The translations under genes were made by a program, and so were the position numbers. A DNA stretch of 64,000 nt from DASYQD01 sp963837455 (GTDB lineage Bacteria > Acidobacteriota > Thermoanaerobaculia > Multivoradales > JAIOJS01), in assembly GCA_963837455.1 (NCBI GenBank), contig CAWINM010000011.1, positions 1-64,000 on the forward strand. Reading direction: 5' to 3'. The notes beneath the pieces are model-generated. The model saw only the letters and a list, made by a program, of their open reading frames with translations. It was not told where the DNA came from and ran no database searches. Of the stretch, positions 29,205 through 40,729 are shown piece after piece (the stretch's first letter is position 1; every line of letters begins with the position of its first letter).

Positions 29205-29567
29205 TCAGCCCTTCGGTGGATCGGCGGCCGGCTGCCCGGGTGGCGGCGCCGAGGCGGCCGGCGGTGGCGCCGCGGTCGCGCTGCCACCGGGCACGCCCAC
29301 CGCTGCCGCCTCGGCGCTCGGCGGCGGCGGTGGTGGCAGGACCTCCACCGCCAGCTCCCACCAGCTGGCGTCGGGCTCGAACGCCCACCCCTCGTAGGGG
29401 CAGGTGGAGCCGACGTGGTCGCGGCCGGAGACGGGGTCGCCGGCGTGCACCGTGCGCATCAGCGGGTAGGACTGGTTGCAGCCGTGGCAGAAGCGCCCCA
29501 GCACGTGGCCACGGCGATCCTCCGGGACGCGGCTTACCGGGGCGGCCTTGGGGGCGCGGAAGACCAT
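29205..29567 (-). CDS. Uncharacterised protein with Cys pair and proline-rich tail
   Basis: A 120-residue ORF. The first 70 residues hold FCHGCNQSYPLM and STCPYEGWAFE, resembling a single zinc-binding knuckle, and read as a folded domain. The remainder is a low-complexity Pro/Ala tail (EVLPPPPPPSAEAAA onward). Same strand as the zinc-ribbon gene downstream, with a 155-base gap. No family recognised. The folded half has plausible codon usage; the tail could be a product of GC bias. Confidence 0.5.
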   Translation of the reverse strand: MVFRAPKAAPVSRVPEDRRGHVLGRFCHGCNQSYPLMRTVHAGDPVSGRDHVGSTCPYEGWAFEPDASWWELAVEVLPPPPPPSAEAAAVGVPGGSATAAPPPAASAPPPGQPAADPPKG

Positions 29568-29707
29568 GCGGAGCGGAGGATATCCCAGTCACCCCACCGC
29601 CGCGCTCCGGGTCGGCGCCCCTCCGACCCCAACGGGTGCGAGCGGAACTTCCTGCGATCGAGACCTACATGCCTCTTCGCCCGGTGGCGCGAGGCTAGAG
29701 TCTCGAG

Positions 29708-30151
29708 GTGAGCGACGGCGACCGGAAGAAGGCAGCGAGAACCGTGGCGCCGCGCGGTGCCGCCCACTGGGTGGCGCTGGCGATGGCGATCGCCCCACCG
29801 TACCTCGGTCCCGAAGTCAACAGCGCCGGCGACGAGCTCGAGCCGCTGCCCAGCCCCGACGGCGGCAGGTTGATCGTCATGGCCGACGGCGGCCTGTGGA
29901 AGACGACGCGGGCAGCGGGCGGCTGGACTCCACGGCGCAAGCTCGGCCCCGAGGTCAACGCCAACGGCAGCGAGATCGGTGCGCTCTCCTCTCCCAGCGG
30001 GCGCTCCCTGCTCTTCGCGCGCGACACCGGCCCGCCGCTCTCTGGCGAGCTGTTCGTCTGGCGCCAGGCAGGTGACGAGGCATGGCCCCCCGACTGCCCG
30101 GCGCCGGCCGCCGCCTCCACGCCGCCACCGGCGGCACGACCGCAGCGCTAG
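29708..30151 (+). CDS. Small PD40 (WD40-like) repeat protein
   Basis: A 147-residue protein with a weak N-terminal hydrophobic stretch and two PD40-type blades: LGPEVNSAGDELEPLPSPDG and LGPEVNANGSEIGALSSPSG, followed by RSLLFARDTG and GELFVWRQ. Such blades normally come in sets of six to eight, so this is either a fragment or a truncated relative of secreted PD40 proteins that begin with a planned comparison of stored values. The start is a GTG. The stop overlaps the end of the convergent LytTR gene. Confidence 0.6.
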   Translation: MSDGDRKKAARTVAPRGAAHWVALAMAIAPPYLGPEVNSAGDELEPLPSPDGGRLIVMADGGLWKTTRAAGGWTPRRKLGPEVNANGSEIGALSSPSGRSLLFARDTGPPLSGELFVWRQAGDEAWPPDCPAPAAASTPPPAARPQR

Positions 30152-30884
30152 ACCGCGAGGTCGCAGCTGGCGCGCCCGGCTGCGGCTCACCGCCAGCCGG
30201 TTGCCGTCGGCGAGCTCGGCCACCAGTTGCCCCGCGAGCAGGCGGCGGAAGGTCTCGACGTGGTCGAGGTTGACGACGTGGGTGCGGTGGATACGCACGA
30301 AGCGGGCAGGGTCGAGCCGCCCCTCGAGCCGCTGCAGCGAGAGGTGGAGCACGTGCCGCGCCGTCCCGGCGTGGGCGACGACGTAGTCCCCGAGCGCCTC
30401 GAACCAGGAGATGCCGCGCACCGCCACCGGGACGATGGCGCCGCCCGAGCGCACGAATAGCCGCTCCAGCGGCCCCTTGCCGAAGGTCTCGCGCAGCCGC
30501 TCGAAGGCGGGCAGCGCCGCCGGCTCGCCGAGCGCCGAGCGCACGCGCTCGAGCGCCGTGGCCAGCCGCTCGCGGCCGAAGGGCTTGAGAAGATAGTCGA
30601 GGGCGCCGAGCTTCGAACCCCTCCACCGCGTGCTGCGCGAAGGCGGTGGTGAAGACCACCAGCGGCTGGTGCCGGACCCGCTGCAGCACGTCGGTGCCGA
30701 GGAGGCCCGGCATCTGCACGTCGAGGAAGACCAGCTCGGGGTGCAGCCGGTCGATCTCCGCCACCGCGGCGGGGCCGCTGGCCGCCTCGCCCACGCAGGC
30801 CAGCCACGGCACCTCGGCGAGCATCTCGCGCAGCCCTGCACGCGCCACCGGCTCGTCGTCGGCGATGAGCGCGCCGACCTTCAC
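30148..30884 (-). pseudogene. LytTR-family response regulator, broken by a +1 frameshift
   Basis: The GTG at 30884 opens KVGALIADDEPVARAGLREM, with the receiver acid pair, then VFLDVQMPGLLGTDVL with the phospho-accepting Asp, and VVFTTAFAQHAVEGFE. The frame then shifts near 30613, where one extra base gives GALDYLLKPFGRERL in the next frame. The LytTR DNA-binding domain follows (ISWFEALGDYVVAHAG, LQRLEGRLDPARFVRIHRTHVVNLDHVE, GNRLAVSRSRARQLR). A second slip near the end would reach the TAG at 30150-30148; without it the frame runs on. The GTG overlaps the stop of the histidine kinase remnant upstream. The frame break looks like a single-base error, but the partner kinase is truly truncated. 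Confidence 0.8.
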
Positions 30885-30985
30885 GCAGCCTCCTGGGGGA
30901 TGGTCAGAGTGGCCCGGAAGCCGCCGCCCGGCGCCGTGGCGATGGCGAGCCCGGCGCCATCCCCGTAGAGAGCCCGACTCAGCAA
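30881..30985 (-). pseudogene. Histidine kinase (LytS-type), only the last 34 codons remain
   Basis: Reading minus into the LytTR gene, the frame GDGAGLAIATAPGGGFRATL ends at TIPQEAA and a TGA that overlaps the regulator's GTG (GTGA). This is the extreme C-terminus of a HATPase_c domain (late glycine box and final strand), as expected for the kinase partner. Upstream of about 30985 the sequence changes abruptly to lower-GC DNA encoding, on the other strand, a transposase C-terminus. The kinase was therefore cut by an insertion or rearrangement. Confidence 0.75.
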
Positions 30986-31226
30986 TGGCCTCACCGAGGG
31001 TCTCAATCCCAAGCTCTGAGTGGTTGCTCGCCGCGCCTACGGCTATCACACCGCCGACAGCCTCATCGCAATGCTCTTCCTCACCTGCTCCGATATTCGC
31101 CTCGATCCACCCCCTTTCATCACCCACACCAAGTTGAGGAAGGCCCGAATACATAAGCCTCTCAGGGAGGACAAGGCGGCACAATTCTGGAGAGCCAGGG
31201 AAATCTGGCGGCCCGCGTTCGTCTAA
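30979..31226 (+). pseudogene. Transposase C-terminal remnant (ISL3-like)
   Basis: In plus frame the sequence reads SNGLTEGLNPKL, an in-frame TGA (31017), then VVARRAYGYHTADSLIAMLF and LTCSDIRLDPPPF, ending at TAA 31226. The EGLN-x-KL...RRAYGYHT pattern is the end of DDE transposases of the ISL3 type, where an Arg codon CGA appears to have become TGA. Only about 80 codons remain, and the fragment abuts the truncated histidine kinase. No intact inverted repeat was identified at its ends. It marks the left edge of the insert at about 30.98-32.77 kb. Confidence 0.6.
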
Positions 31227-31348
31227 CCATGCTGAGGCCCAAGCACATGCGGCAAAGGATCAGACCAACATCTCTGTGTTTCGTAGGTTGACCCCCTTCA
31301 CACGCCTGCCAGAGGCTTCTTGGGCCAAGGTCAAAAAGGAGGTTCGGA

Positions 31349-31576
31349 ATGAGATTGCGTCCGATTCTCGCCGGGGTGATGTTGGGCTCGATCGCGATGA
31401 TCTCTGGTGCGAACTCGCCGCTCAATGCTCAGAGTGGTTGCCACACGTACATATATACCTGCAGCCAGCAGCCTTGCATCAGGTGCCAGCACTGGAACTG
31501 TTGGTACGAAACAAGCGACGGCTCGCTGCAATGGTATTCGGGCGACGACCCGTGGGAGTGCTCCTGGAGCGTCTGA
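31349..31576 (+). CDS. Small secreted cysteine-rich peptide
   Basis: A 75-residue protein. The signal peptide (RPILAGVMLGSIAMISGA) ends near NSPLNAQ. The mature part of about 47 residues is rich in Cys, Trp, Tyr and Ser: SGCHTYIYTCSQQPC, IRCQHWNCWYETS, then DDPWECSWSV. Six Cys are spaced x6, x4, x2, x4 and about 20, which could form three disulfides or bind metal. An AGGAGG box precedes ATG 31349. The next gene starts two bases after the stop, so they form a pair. Base composition is lower in GC than the surrounding chromosome. Family not recognised. Confidence 0.75.
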   Translation: MRLRPILAGVMLGSIAMISGANSPLNAQSGCHTYIYTCSQQPCIRCQHWNCWYETSDGSLQWYSGDDPWECSWSV

Positions 31577-31577
31577 G

Positions 31578-32699
31578 ATGACCATGCAAAGACCGCCGCG
31601 TTTCGTGCTGCCACTGCTCCTTCTGTGCTCCGTCGCAGCAGCCGGTTCGTCCACGCAAGGACCGCTCCGGCCGATTTCGATCACAAGCTTCCTCGAGTAC
31701 GGCGTTGGCGGTGGTGCTCGCTTCCTGCGCGCAGACGCGAAGGGGCGCCTGTATCTCCTGCGCGCAAAGTCTCTGACCGTTGTTCGGGTTGCCGCGGGCG
31801 CACCCGTCCCAAAGAGCGAAGTGAAACTGAAGGCGCGCACCCCGATCGGCATTGTCCTTGATGCGGCGGTCTGTTCGGGCGGCGACGATTGGGTCATCCT
31901 CGTTGCCACCCCGGAGCCGGCCGTTCGCTTGTTCGCGAACGGCGAAGAAGTCCCGATTCCACAGCCGGAATGGGAGATGACGGGTGTGGCCTGCCCGGGT
32001 GGTACTCCGGCCGTCGCGGTCACGCCTGGGCAATCGATCGGCGGCCCGCCCGGCCCGCCCCCGACAGAGCCGCCAGCACTCATGTTGCGCTGGGACGGCG
32101 AACGATGGGCTCCGCACGTCGACCGGCTATTGGATTTGCGGGGCAAGGCCACCGGAGCAAAGTTCGTGTTCAAGTCCGTGGGGGCTTCTCAGGTCGTCAC
32201 GACCCCTGATTACCGAGGGCGGCTCTGGATCGGGCAGGCTGGTTTCTACAACGTGCGGCGCGTCACAAGCGCGGGCCGCGTTGACACTATGCTCGAATCT
32301 GGCCCGCTAGAGGTGAAGCTCCGGGAACCGTCGGAGGCGGAGCGCAAGAACGCCGAGGCCGCGCTCCAGGGAATGGGCGTTACTCCCCCAGCGGCGTCCC
32401 CTGGGCCTCGTACGGATCGTGCACTGCTGGGCCTTGCGGAAGGGTCAGACGGCAGTCTCTACATATTCGTTGCTCCGCGGCTGGCGCAGGGCAAGCTGGC
32501 GATCGATCGCTACTCACCGGGAGAGGCGCGCGTGATGCGCATTCCTGTCGAGGGCGAGGTGACCGAGCAATTGGCAAGCTTCGTTGCCGATGCGAGCGGG
32601 ATTTACTGGGCCGAACGCAGCGGCAAGGCGTGGTGGCTGCCTTCGGAAGTTCTCGAGAAAGCGCCTTGGAAGCCCGCCACCCAGGTCCGAGTCCACTGA
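31578..32699 (+). CDS. Secreted protein, possible beta-propeller, unknown function
   Basis: A 373-residue protein with a signal peptide (FVLPLLLLCSVAAAGSS). Repeated short blocks such as ADAKGRLYLLRAKSLTVVRV, DDWVILVATPEPAVRLFANG, TPDYRGRLWIGQAGF, LAEGSDGSLYIFVAPRL and VADASGIYWAERSGKAWWL suggest four to six beta-propeller blades. No catalytic motif is seen. It lies directly after the Cys-rich peptide gene and probably shares its transcript. Codon use is less GC-rich than in neighbouring chromosomal genes, consistent with arrival on the same inserted segment. Confidence 0.7.
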   Translation: MTMQRPPRFVLPLLLLCSVAAAGSSTQGPLRPISITSFLEYGVGGGARFLRADAKGRLYLLRAKSLTVVRVAAGAPVPKSEVKLKARTPIGIVLDAAVCSGGDDWVILVATPEPAVRLFANGEEVPIPQPEWEMTGVACPGGTPAVAVTPGQSIGGPPGPPPTEPPALMLRWDGERWAPHVDRLLDLRGKATGAKFVFKSVGASQVVTTPDYRGRLWIGQAGFYNVRRVTSAGRVDTMLESGPLEVKLREPSEAERKNAEAALQGMGVTPPAASPGPRTDRALLGLAEGSDGSLYIFVAPRLAQGKLAIDRYSPGEARVMRIPVEGEVTEQLASFVADASGIYWAERSGKAWWLPSEVLEKAPWKPATQVRVH

Positions 32700-32736
32700 C
32701 GTCACATCGCGCGCACGGAGAGACCAGACCGTGAGC

Positions 32737-33016
32737 TCACGCGCGCCGTTTACGAGCACCCAAAGCGCTCACCTTTAGCAGGTCTACGTAGACGCATAGC
32801 TTCGGCTGGCCATGCACCAGCGCCGCCAGCGCCGACACGTGGGGCTCGGCGACGAGCTCCCACTGGCCGAGCAGGAAGTCGAGCTGGTGAGCCTCGCGCG
32901 GCGCCGTCGTCGCCGGCGGCGACGGCGCGCCGTGCTGGGCGGCGGCACCGGTGGCAAGGGCGAGGGTGAAGGTGAGTGAGCGTGAGGGCGACGGCCGACG
33001 CGGGGTGGGTTCTCAT
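32737..33016 (-). pseudogene. Small secreted protein (DUF1579-like), C-terminally truncated and frameshifted
   Basis: From ATG 33016 the frame reads MRTHPASAVALTLTH. One extra base near 32972 moves it to FTLALATGAAAQHGAPSPP, completing a signal peptide, then EAHQLDFLLGQWELVAEP, the L-x-FLLG-x-W start of DUF1579-like lipocalin-fold proteins. After VHGQPKLCVYVDLLK (about 32770) the sequence becomes lower in GC and a TGA at 32739 ends the frame, so most of the domain is missing. This is the right edge of the insert that also truncated the histidine kinase. Confidence 0.6.
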
Positions 33017-33148
33017 GGTTCCTCCGAGGTTCGTCCGCGCAGATGGTAGGGGCACGCTCGCACCGCCCGACGCACCGTTCGCCCAACGGTCGCAGCAGCC
33101 TGCCCAACGGTCGCCGCCGGCGCGCCGCTGTCGCGTAGGGTCACCGCC

Positions 33149-33836
<688 letters not shown>

Positions 33837-33844
<8 letters not shown>

Positions 33845-36197
33845 CCCGCGCTGGCGCACGGTGTGGCGCGACGCCTGGCAGCACAAGGCGCGTCCGCTCC
33901 TGGTGGTGGCGGCGATCGCCGTCGGCATCCTCGGCGCCGGCGCCGTGCTCGACACCTGGTCGCTGTTGCGCCAGGTCACCGACGGCGCCTACCGCGTCAG
34001 CCATCCGGCGAGCGCCACGCTGCGCAGCGAGCGCCTCGACGCGGCGCTGGTGGCACGGGTGCGCGCCATGCCGGAGATCGCCGACGCCCGCGCCCACCGC
34101 ACCACGATCGCCAGCGCGCAGGTGGAGGGGTCGTGGCGCACCGCCGTGCTCCTCACCGTCGACGACTTCACGGAGAACCGCATCGGCGTGGTGGCACCGG
34201 AGCTGGGGGCATGGCCGCCCGGCGACGGCGGCATCGTCGTCGAGCGCTCGTCGGTCGACTTCGCACGCACCGGCGTTGGCTCCACGCTGCTCGTACAGGT
34301 GGGAACGGGCGAGCCGCTGGCGCTGCCGGTGTCCGGCGTCGCTCGCGACGTCGGCCTCGCCCCCGGCTGGATGGAGCACGTGGTGTACGGCTTCGTCAGC
34401 CGCGCCACGCTCGCGCGCCTGGGCGCCTCGCCGGCGCTCGACGAGCTGCAGATCGTCGTCGCCCACGACCGCGACGACCGCGAGGCGGTGCGGCGAGCCG
34501 CCTACGCGGTGAAGCGAGTGGTGGAGGCCAGCGGCCGCCGCGTCGCCAACGTCGACGTGCCGGTGCCGGGCCGCCACGTCCATGCCGCGCAGATGGACTC
34601 GCTGCTCTTCACCCAGGAGGCGTTCGGGCTGCTGGCGCTGCTGCTCAGCGGGTTGCTGGTGGTCAACCTGGTGACCGCCATGCTCGCCGGGCAGGTGCGC
34701 GAGATCGGCGTTATGAAGGCCGTGGGGGCGACGAGCGCGCAGATCGGCGGCATGTACTTGGTGCTGGCCCTGCTGCTCGGCCTCGTCGCTTCGGCGCTGG
34801 CGGTACCGGCGGCGGCGATTCTAGGCCGCGCCTACGCCCGCTTCACCGCCGACCTGCTCAACTTCAGCATCGCCGGCACCACCCTGTCCTTGCGCGTCGT
34901 CGCCGTCCAGCTGCTGGTGGGCGCGCTGCTGCCGGTGGCCGCCGCGGCCATGCCCGTGCTGCGCGGCTGCCGGGTGACGGTGGGCGCGGCGCTACGCGAC
35001 TTCGGCATCCGCGACGGCGGCCCGCGGGCCGGCCACGAGCTGATGGCGCGGCTGGGAATCCGCCGCCCCCTCCTGCTGTCGCTGCGCAACGCCTTCCGTC
35101 GCCGTCAGCGCATGGCGCTGACACTCGCCACGCTGGCCGCCGGCGGAGCCATCTACCTGGGGGCCATCAACCTGCGCGCCGCCGTCGCGGGCTCGGTCGA
35201 CCTGCTGTTCGCCACCCAGCGCTTCGACCTCGCCCTGCGCCTCGCCCGGCCCTACCCGCCACAGCAGCTCGAGCGGCTCGCCGCACGGGTCCCCGGCGTG
35301 GCGCGTGCCGAGGCGTGGGCGGGAGCGTGCGCCGCGCTCGAGCGCGCCGACGGCTCGCTCGGCAACGCCTTCCCGCTCACCGCGCCACCGGTGCGAACCC
35401 GCCTGCTCGTCCCGCGGCCGGAGCGCGGCCGCTGGCTGCGGCCCGGCGACGACCACGCGCTGGTGGTCAACCGCCGCCTGCTCGAGGAGGAGCCCTCGCT
35501 GGCGCCGGGACGCGAGGCCACCCTGGTGGTCGAGGGCCGCCGCAGCCGCTGGCGAGTGGTAGGCACGGTCGACTCAGGACCGACCGCCGGCGCCTACGTG
35601 GCGCGCGAGTCGCTGCTGCCGACGGTCGGCGGCAGCCGCTCGGTGATGGTGGCCGCCACCCACGCCGGCGCCGCCTCGCGGCTCGATCTCCTGCAGCGCC
35701 TGCGCGCCGCAGCCACCGATGCCGGCCTCGAGGTGCAGTCGGGAGTCCTCATGGCGCAGCAGCGCAAGGTGATCGAGGACCACGTGCTGATGGTCGCCTC
35801 CTTCCTCGGGGTCATGGGCTGGCTGACCATCGCCGTCGGCGGGCTCGGCTTGGCGTCGACGATGAGCCTCTCCGTCCTCGAGCGCACCCGCGAGATCGGC
35901 GTCCTGCGCGCCATCGGCGCCCGCCACGGCGCCATCCTCGCCCTGGTACACGTCGAGGCGCTGGTGGTCGCCGTGCTCGGCTGGCTGCTGGCGGTGCCGC
36001 TCTCGGTGCCGATGAGCGTCGCCCTCGGCAACGCCTTCGGACGGATCATGTTCCGCGTGCCGGTGATCCTCACACCGCAGCCGGAGGGCGTGCTGCGCTG
36101 GCTGCTGGTCGCCGTCGTCGTCGCGCTGCTCGCCGCCGCCTGGCCCGCTTGGCGGGCGACGCGGGTGACGACGGCGGCGGCGCTGGCCTACGAGTGA
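33837..36197 (+). CDS. ABC transporter permease with two FtsX domains
   Basis: A 786-residue protein. An N-terminal membrane segment (PLLVVAAIAVGILGAGAVL) is followed by a periplasmic MacB-type core domain. A first FtsX domain comes next (AFGLLALLLSGLLVVNLVTA, GQVREIGVMKAVGATSAQIG), then a second set of segments and periplasmic domain. A final FtsX domain ends the protein (VGGLGLASTMSLSVLERTRE, IGVLRAIGARHGAILAL, AAAWPAWRATRVTTAAALAY). The E-I-G-V-x-(K/R)-A-x-G-A motif contacts the ATPase. ATG 33837 overlaps the ATPase stop. It forms an exporter or lipoprotein-release complex with the upstream ATPase; no membrane-fusion partner is adjacent. Confidence 0.9.
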
Positions 36198-36222
36198 GCC
36201 GCGGGCTCGGCGCGCGCGCCGC

Positions 36223-36645
36223 TCAGCGCGCCGCCAGCAGCTCGGCGCGCGCGAAGAAGAAGGCGAGCTCCCGCTCGGCGTTCTCCGGCGAATCGCTGCC
36301 GTGGATGGCGTTGCGCTCGATGGAGGTGGCGTAGAGCTTGCGCACCGTGCCCTGCTCGGCCTTGGCGGGATCGGTGGCGCCCATCACCTGCCGCAGCGTC
36401 ACCACGGCGTGCTTGCGCCGCAGCGCCAGCGGCATGCAGGGGCCGCTGGTCATGAAGTTGACCAGACTGTCGTAGAACGGGCGCTGCGCATGCACCTCGT
36501 AGAAGGCCTGCGCCTGCACCCGCTCGAGCCGCAGCACGCGAGCGCCGACGAGCTCGAAGCCCTCCTTCTCGAGGTGGGCGAGGATGCGGCCGGCGTTGCC
36601 GGCGGCGAAGGCGTCGGGCTTGACGATGGCGAGGGTGTGCTCCAT
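36223..36645 (-). CDS. ndk: Nucleoside diphosphate kinase
   Basis: A 140-residue protein, the standard length. Its motifs are TLAIVKPDAFAAG (ATP site Lys), FYEVHAQRPFYDSLVNFMTS, GATDPAKAEQGTVRKLYA, and the active site NAIHGSDSPENAERE with the phosphorylated His. It transfers phosphate between NTPs and NDPs. It is the last gene of sucC-sucD-GAT-ndk on this strand, 16 bases after the amidotransferase-like gene. Ndk next to succinyl-CoA synthetase makes sense because the two are known to associate and exchange nucleotides. Confidence 0.96.
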   Translation of the reverse strand: MEHTLAIVKPDAFAAGNAGRILAHLEKEGFELVGARVLRLERVQAQAFYEVHAQRPFYDSLVNFMTSGPCMPLALRRKHAVVTLRQVMGATDPAKAEQGTVRKLYATSIERNAIHGSDSPENAERELAFFFARAELLAAR

Positions 36646-36661
36646 CCGCGAATCCTCCGGG

Positions 36662-37381
36662 CTACATGATGTCGCTGGTGTCGTCCTCCTCGAGCAGCGT
36701 GTAGTCGCCCTCGGGAGAGCCCAGCACGTAGAGCCGATCGATCACTTCCATGGCGCCGTCGGGGCCGAGCATGAGCGCGGCGCCGGCGGGGATGCCGACG
36801 CCCCAGCGCACACCGGGGTGGCGCAGCATCTGGCGCAGCCGCCGGTCGTGCTCGGGGTCGAAGTTGGGCTCCACGACGCCACCCTCGAGCCAGCCGAGGG
36901 CGGCGACGGCGCCGCCGCCGAAGACGCTGCGCGCCACCGTCCCCATGCACTGCGCCGCCGCCGCGATCGCCGCCACCGTGCCGCCGCCGGCGAGCCGCCG
37001 CTCGAGGGCGGCGGCCACCGGTGTGCCGGCGATCGCCTCGAGGAGGTGGTCGGCGACGCCGCCGCCGAGGTAGATCGCCGCCACCTCGCCCAACCTCTGG
37101 ACGTTCTTCTCGCGCCGCCCGTCGCGGCCGCGGTAGATCGGCAGCGTCTCGACCTCGCGCTCGAAGGTCTCCTTGAGGTAGGTGGCGAAGTGCTGCGGGT
37201 AGTCGGTCGAGCCGCTCGCCGCCGGCAGGAAGCCAACCGTGCCGGGCGGCGTCTTGTCGAGCCAGGCGCGGTCGGCGTCGAGCGTCTCGCCGAAGCTGAA
37301 CTCGCCGCCGCCGAGCAGGGCGAGCCAGCCGCCGCCGGGCGGCCGCGTGAATGGGACGTGGAGGTCGGCGGTGGTTCGCAT
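36662..37381 (-). CDS. Class I glutamine-amidotransferase-like / peptidase S51-like protein, nucleophile missing
   Basis: A 239-residue protein with the flavodoxin-like fold of cyanophycinase and peptidase E: GWLALLGGGEFSF, TVGFLPAAS, IYLGGGVADHLLEAI and GGGTVAAIAAAAQCMG. In S51 enzymes the last segment carries a G-x-S-A-G-A nucleophile elbow; here the position reads A-A-A-Q, so the Ser is absent. It may be a non-catalytic relative or use another residue. It lies between sucD (10 bases) and ndk (16 bases) on the same strand, so is part of that operon. ATG 37381 is preferred to an upstream TTG. Confidence 0.72.
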   Translation of the reverse strand: MRTTADLHVPFTRPPGGGWLALLGGGEFSFGETLDADRAWLDKTPPGTVGFLPAASGSTDYPQHFATYLKETFEREVETLPIYRGRDGRREKNVQRLGEVAAIYLGGGVADHLLEAIAGTPVAAALERRLAGGGTVAAIAAAAQCMGTVARSVFGGGAVAALGWLEGGVVEPNFDPEHDRRLRQMLRHPGVRWGVGIPAGAALMLGPDGAMEVIDRLYVLGSPEGDYTLLEEDDTSDIM

Positions 37382-37391
37382 CGGCAACGGG

Positions 37392-38282
<891 letters not shown>

Positions 38283-38418
38283 CCCCGCCCCCGCGTGCAA
38301 AGCGCGCTGCCGTCCCCCACGCGACCCCCTCCCCTGCTTCCCGTTCCGCCCCCGTTCCCCCGTCCCCTCGCCTCTCGAGGGGCAGGGGGCGCCCCCACTC
38401 GAGCCCCGGCGTGCCTCA

Positions 38419-39591
<1,173 letters not shown>

Positions 39592-39787
39592 CGCTGTCCC
39601 TCCTTGGTGGGCCCGGAGCGCGGGCCGGGGGGTGTGCTCTCGAGTGCGGGCGCGAGGCCGCGGTGCCCCGCCGGGTGGGGTCGCCTCGGCGAAGCGGGCG
39701 CAGTCTAACAGAGCGATCATGCCGGCAGACACCAGGCTCGGCGCCGGTCGCGACCCCTCGCGCTCGAGGGTAGAGTGGGGAGTGCCG

Positions 39788-40729
39788 ATGGCGCCCCCCC
39801 TCACCACCGCCGCCGACTGGCCACCGCTGCCGCTCGCGGGCTGGCAGGACACCTACGCCAGCCTCCACCTGCGTACGCAAATCGTCGGCAAGACTCGCCT
39901 GGCGCTGGCGCCGATGCAGAACCACTGGTGGCAGGTGGTGCTCTACCTGACCGCCCGCGGCCTCACCACCTCGCCGATGCCGTGCGGCGGTCGCACGCTC
40001 GAGGTCGAGCTCGACTTCCTCGACCACCGGCTGCTCGCCCTCACCAGCGACGGCGGCGCGGCCTCGCTGCCGCTCGTGGCCCAGCCGCTGGCGGAGTTCT
40101 ACGAGCGCTACCTCGAGCTGCTCCACTCGCTCGGCGTCGAGGTGCGGCTGTGGCCGGTGCCCGTCGAGATGGCGGAGGTCATCCCCTTCCGCGACGACCG
40201 CGTGCACGCGGCGTACGACCCCGAGGCCGCGCAGCGCTGCTGGCGCGTCCTGACGCAGGTCGACCGCGTGCTGAAGCAGTTCCGCGGCCGCTTCCTCGGC
40301 AAGAGCAGCCCGTCGCACTTCTGGTGGGGGAGCTTCGACCTCGCCTGCACCCGTTTCTCAGGCGCGCGCGCGCCGACACACCCCGGCGGCTTCCCCAACC
40401 TCGCCGACTGGGTGACCCGCGAGGCCTACTCGCACGCCTGCATCAGTGCCGGCTGGTGGCCCGGAACGCCGGGGATGGTGGACGAGGCGGCCTTCTACGC
40501 CTACGCCTACCCCGAGCCCGCCGGCTGCCCCGAGGCTGTCGTGCGCCCCGCCGCCGCGCGCTACGACGCGGGGCTGCACGAGTGGGTCCTCCCCTACGAG
40601 GCGCTGCGCAACGCCGCCGACCCCGATGCCACCCTGCTCGACTTCCTGCAGAGCACGTATGAGGCCGCCGCCATCCTCGCCGGCTGGGACCGTGCGTCCC
40701 TCGAGCGACAGGCCGAGCCGACCGCCTAG
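39788..40729 (+). CDS. DUF5996 family protein
   Basis: A 313-residue soluble protein: WQDTYASLHLRTQIVGKTRL, MQNHWWQVVLYLTARGLTTS, VELDFLDHRLLALTSDGG, LKQFRGRFLGKSSPSHFWWG, DLACTRFSGARAP, and YSHACISAGWWPG. This is the DUF5996 signature, with many conserved Trp and His but no known activity. ATG 39788 is used; a GTG at 39782 is in frame. The gene faces map, and the two stop codons overlap within 40726-40729. Confidence 0.88.
   Translation: MAPPLTTAADWPPLPLAGWQDTYASLHLRTQIVGKTRLALAPMQNHWWQVVLYLTARGLTTSPMPCGGRTLEVELDFLDHRLLALTSDGGAASLPLVAQPLAEFYERYLELLHSLGVEVRLWPVPVEMAEVIPFRDDRVHAAYDPEAAQRCWRVLTQVDRVLKQFRGRFLGKSSPSHFWWGSFDLACTRFSGARAPTHPGGFPNLADWVTREAYSHACISAGWWPGTPGMVDEAAFYAYAYPEPAGCPEAVVRPAAARYDAGLHEWVLPYEALRNAADPDATLLDFLQSTYEAAAILAGWDRASLERQAEPTA

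Noticed and set aside
31020..31226. Intact 68-residue gene with GTG start
   Set aside because: The reading continues upstream past an in-frame TGA with transposase similarity, so it is a remnant rather than a gene.
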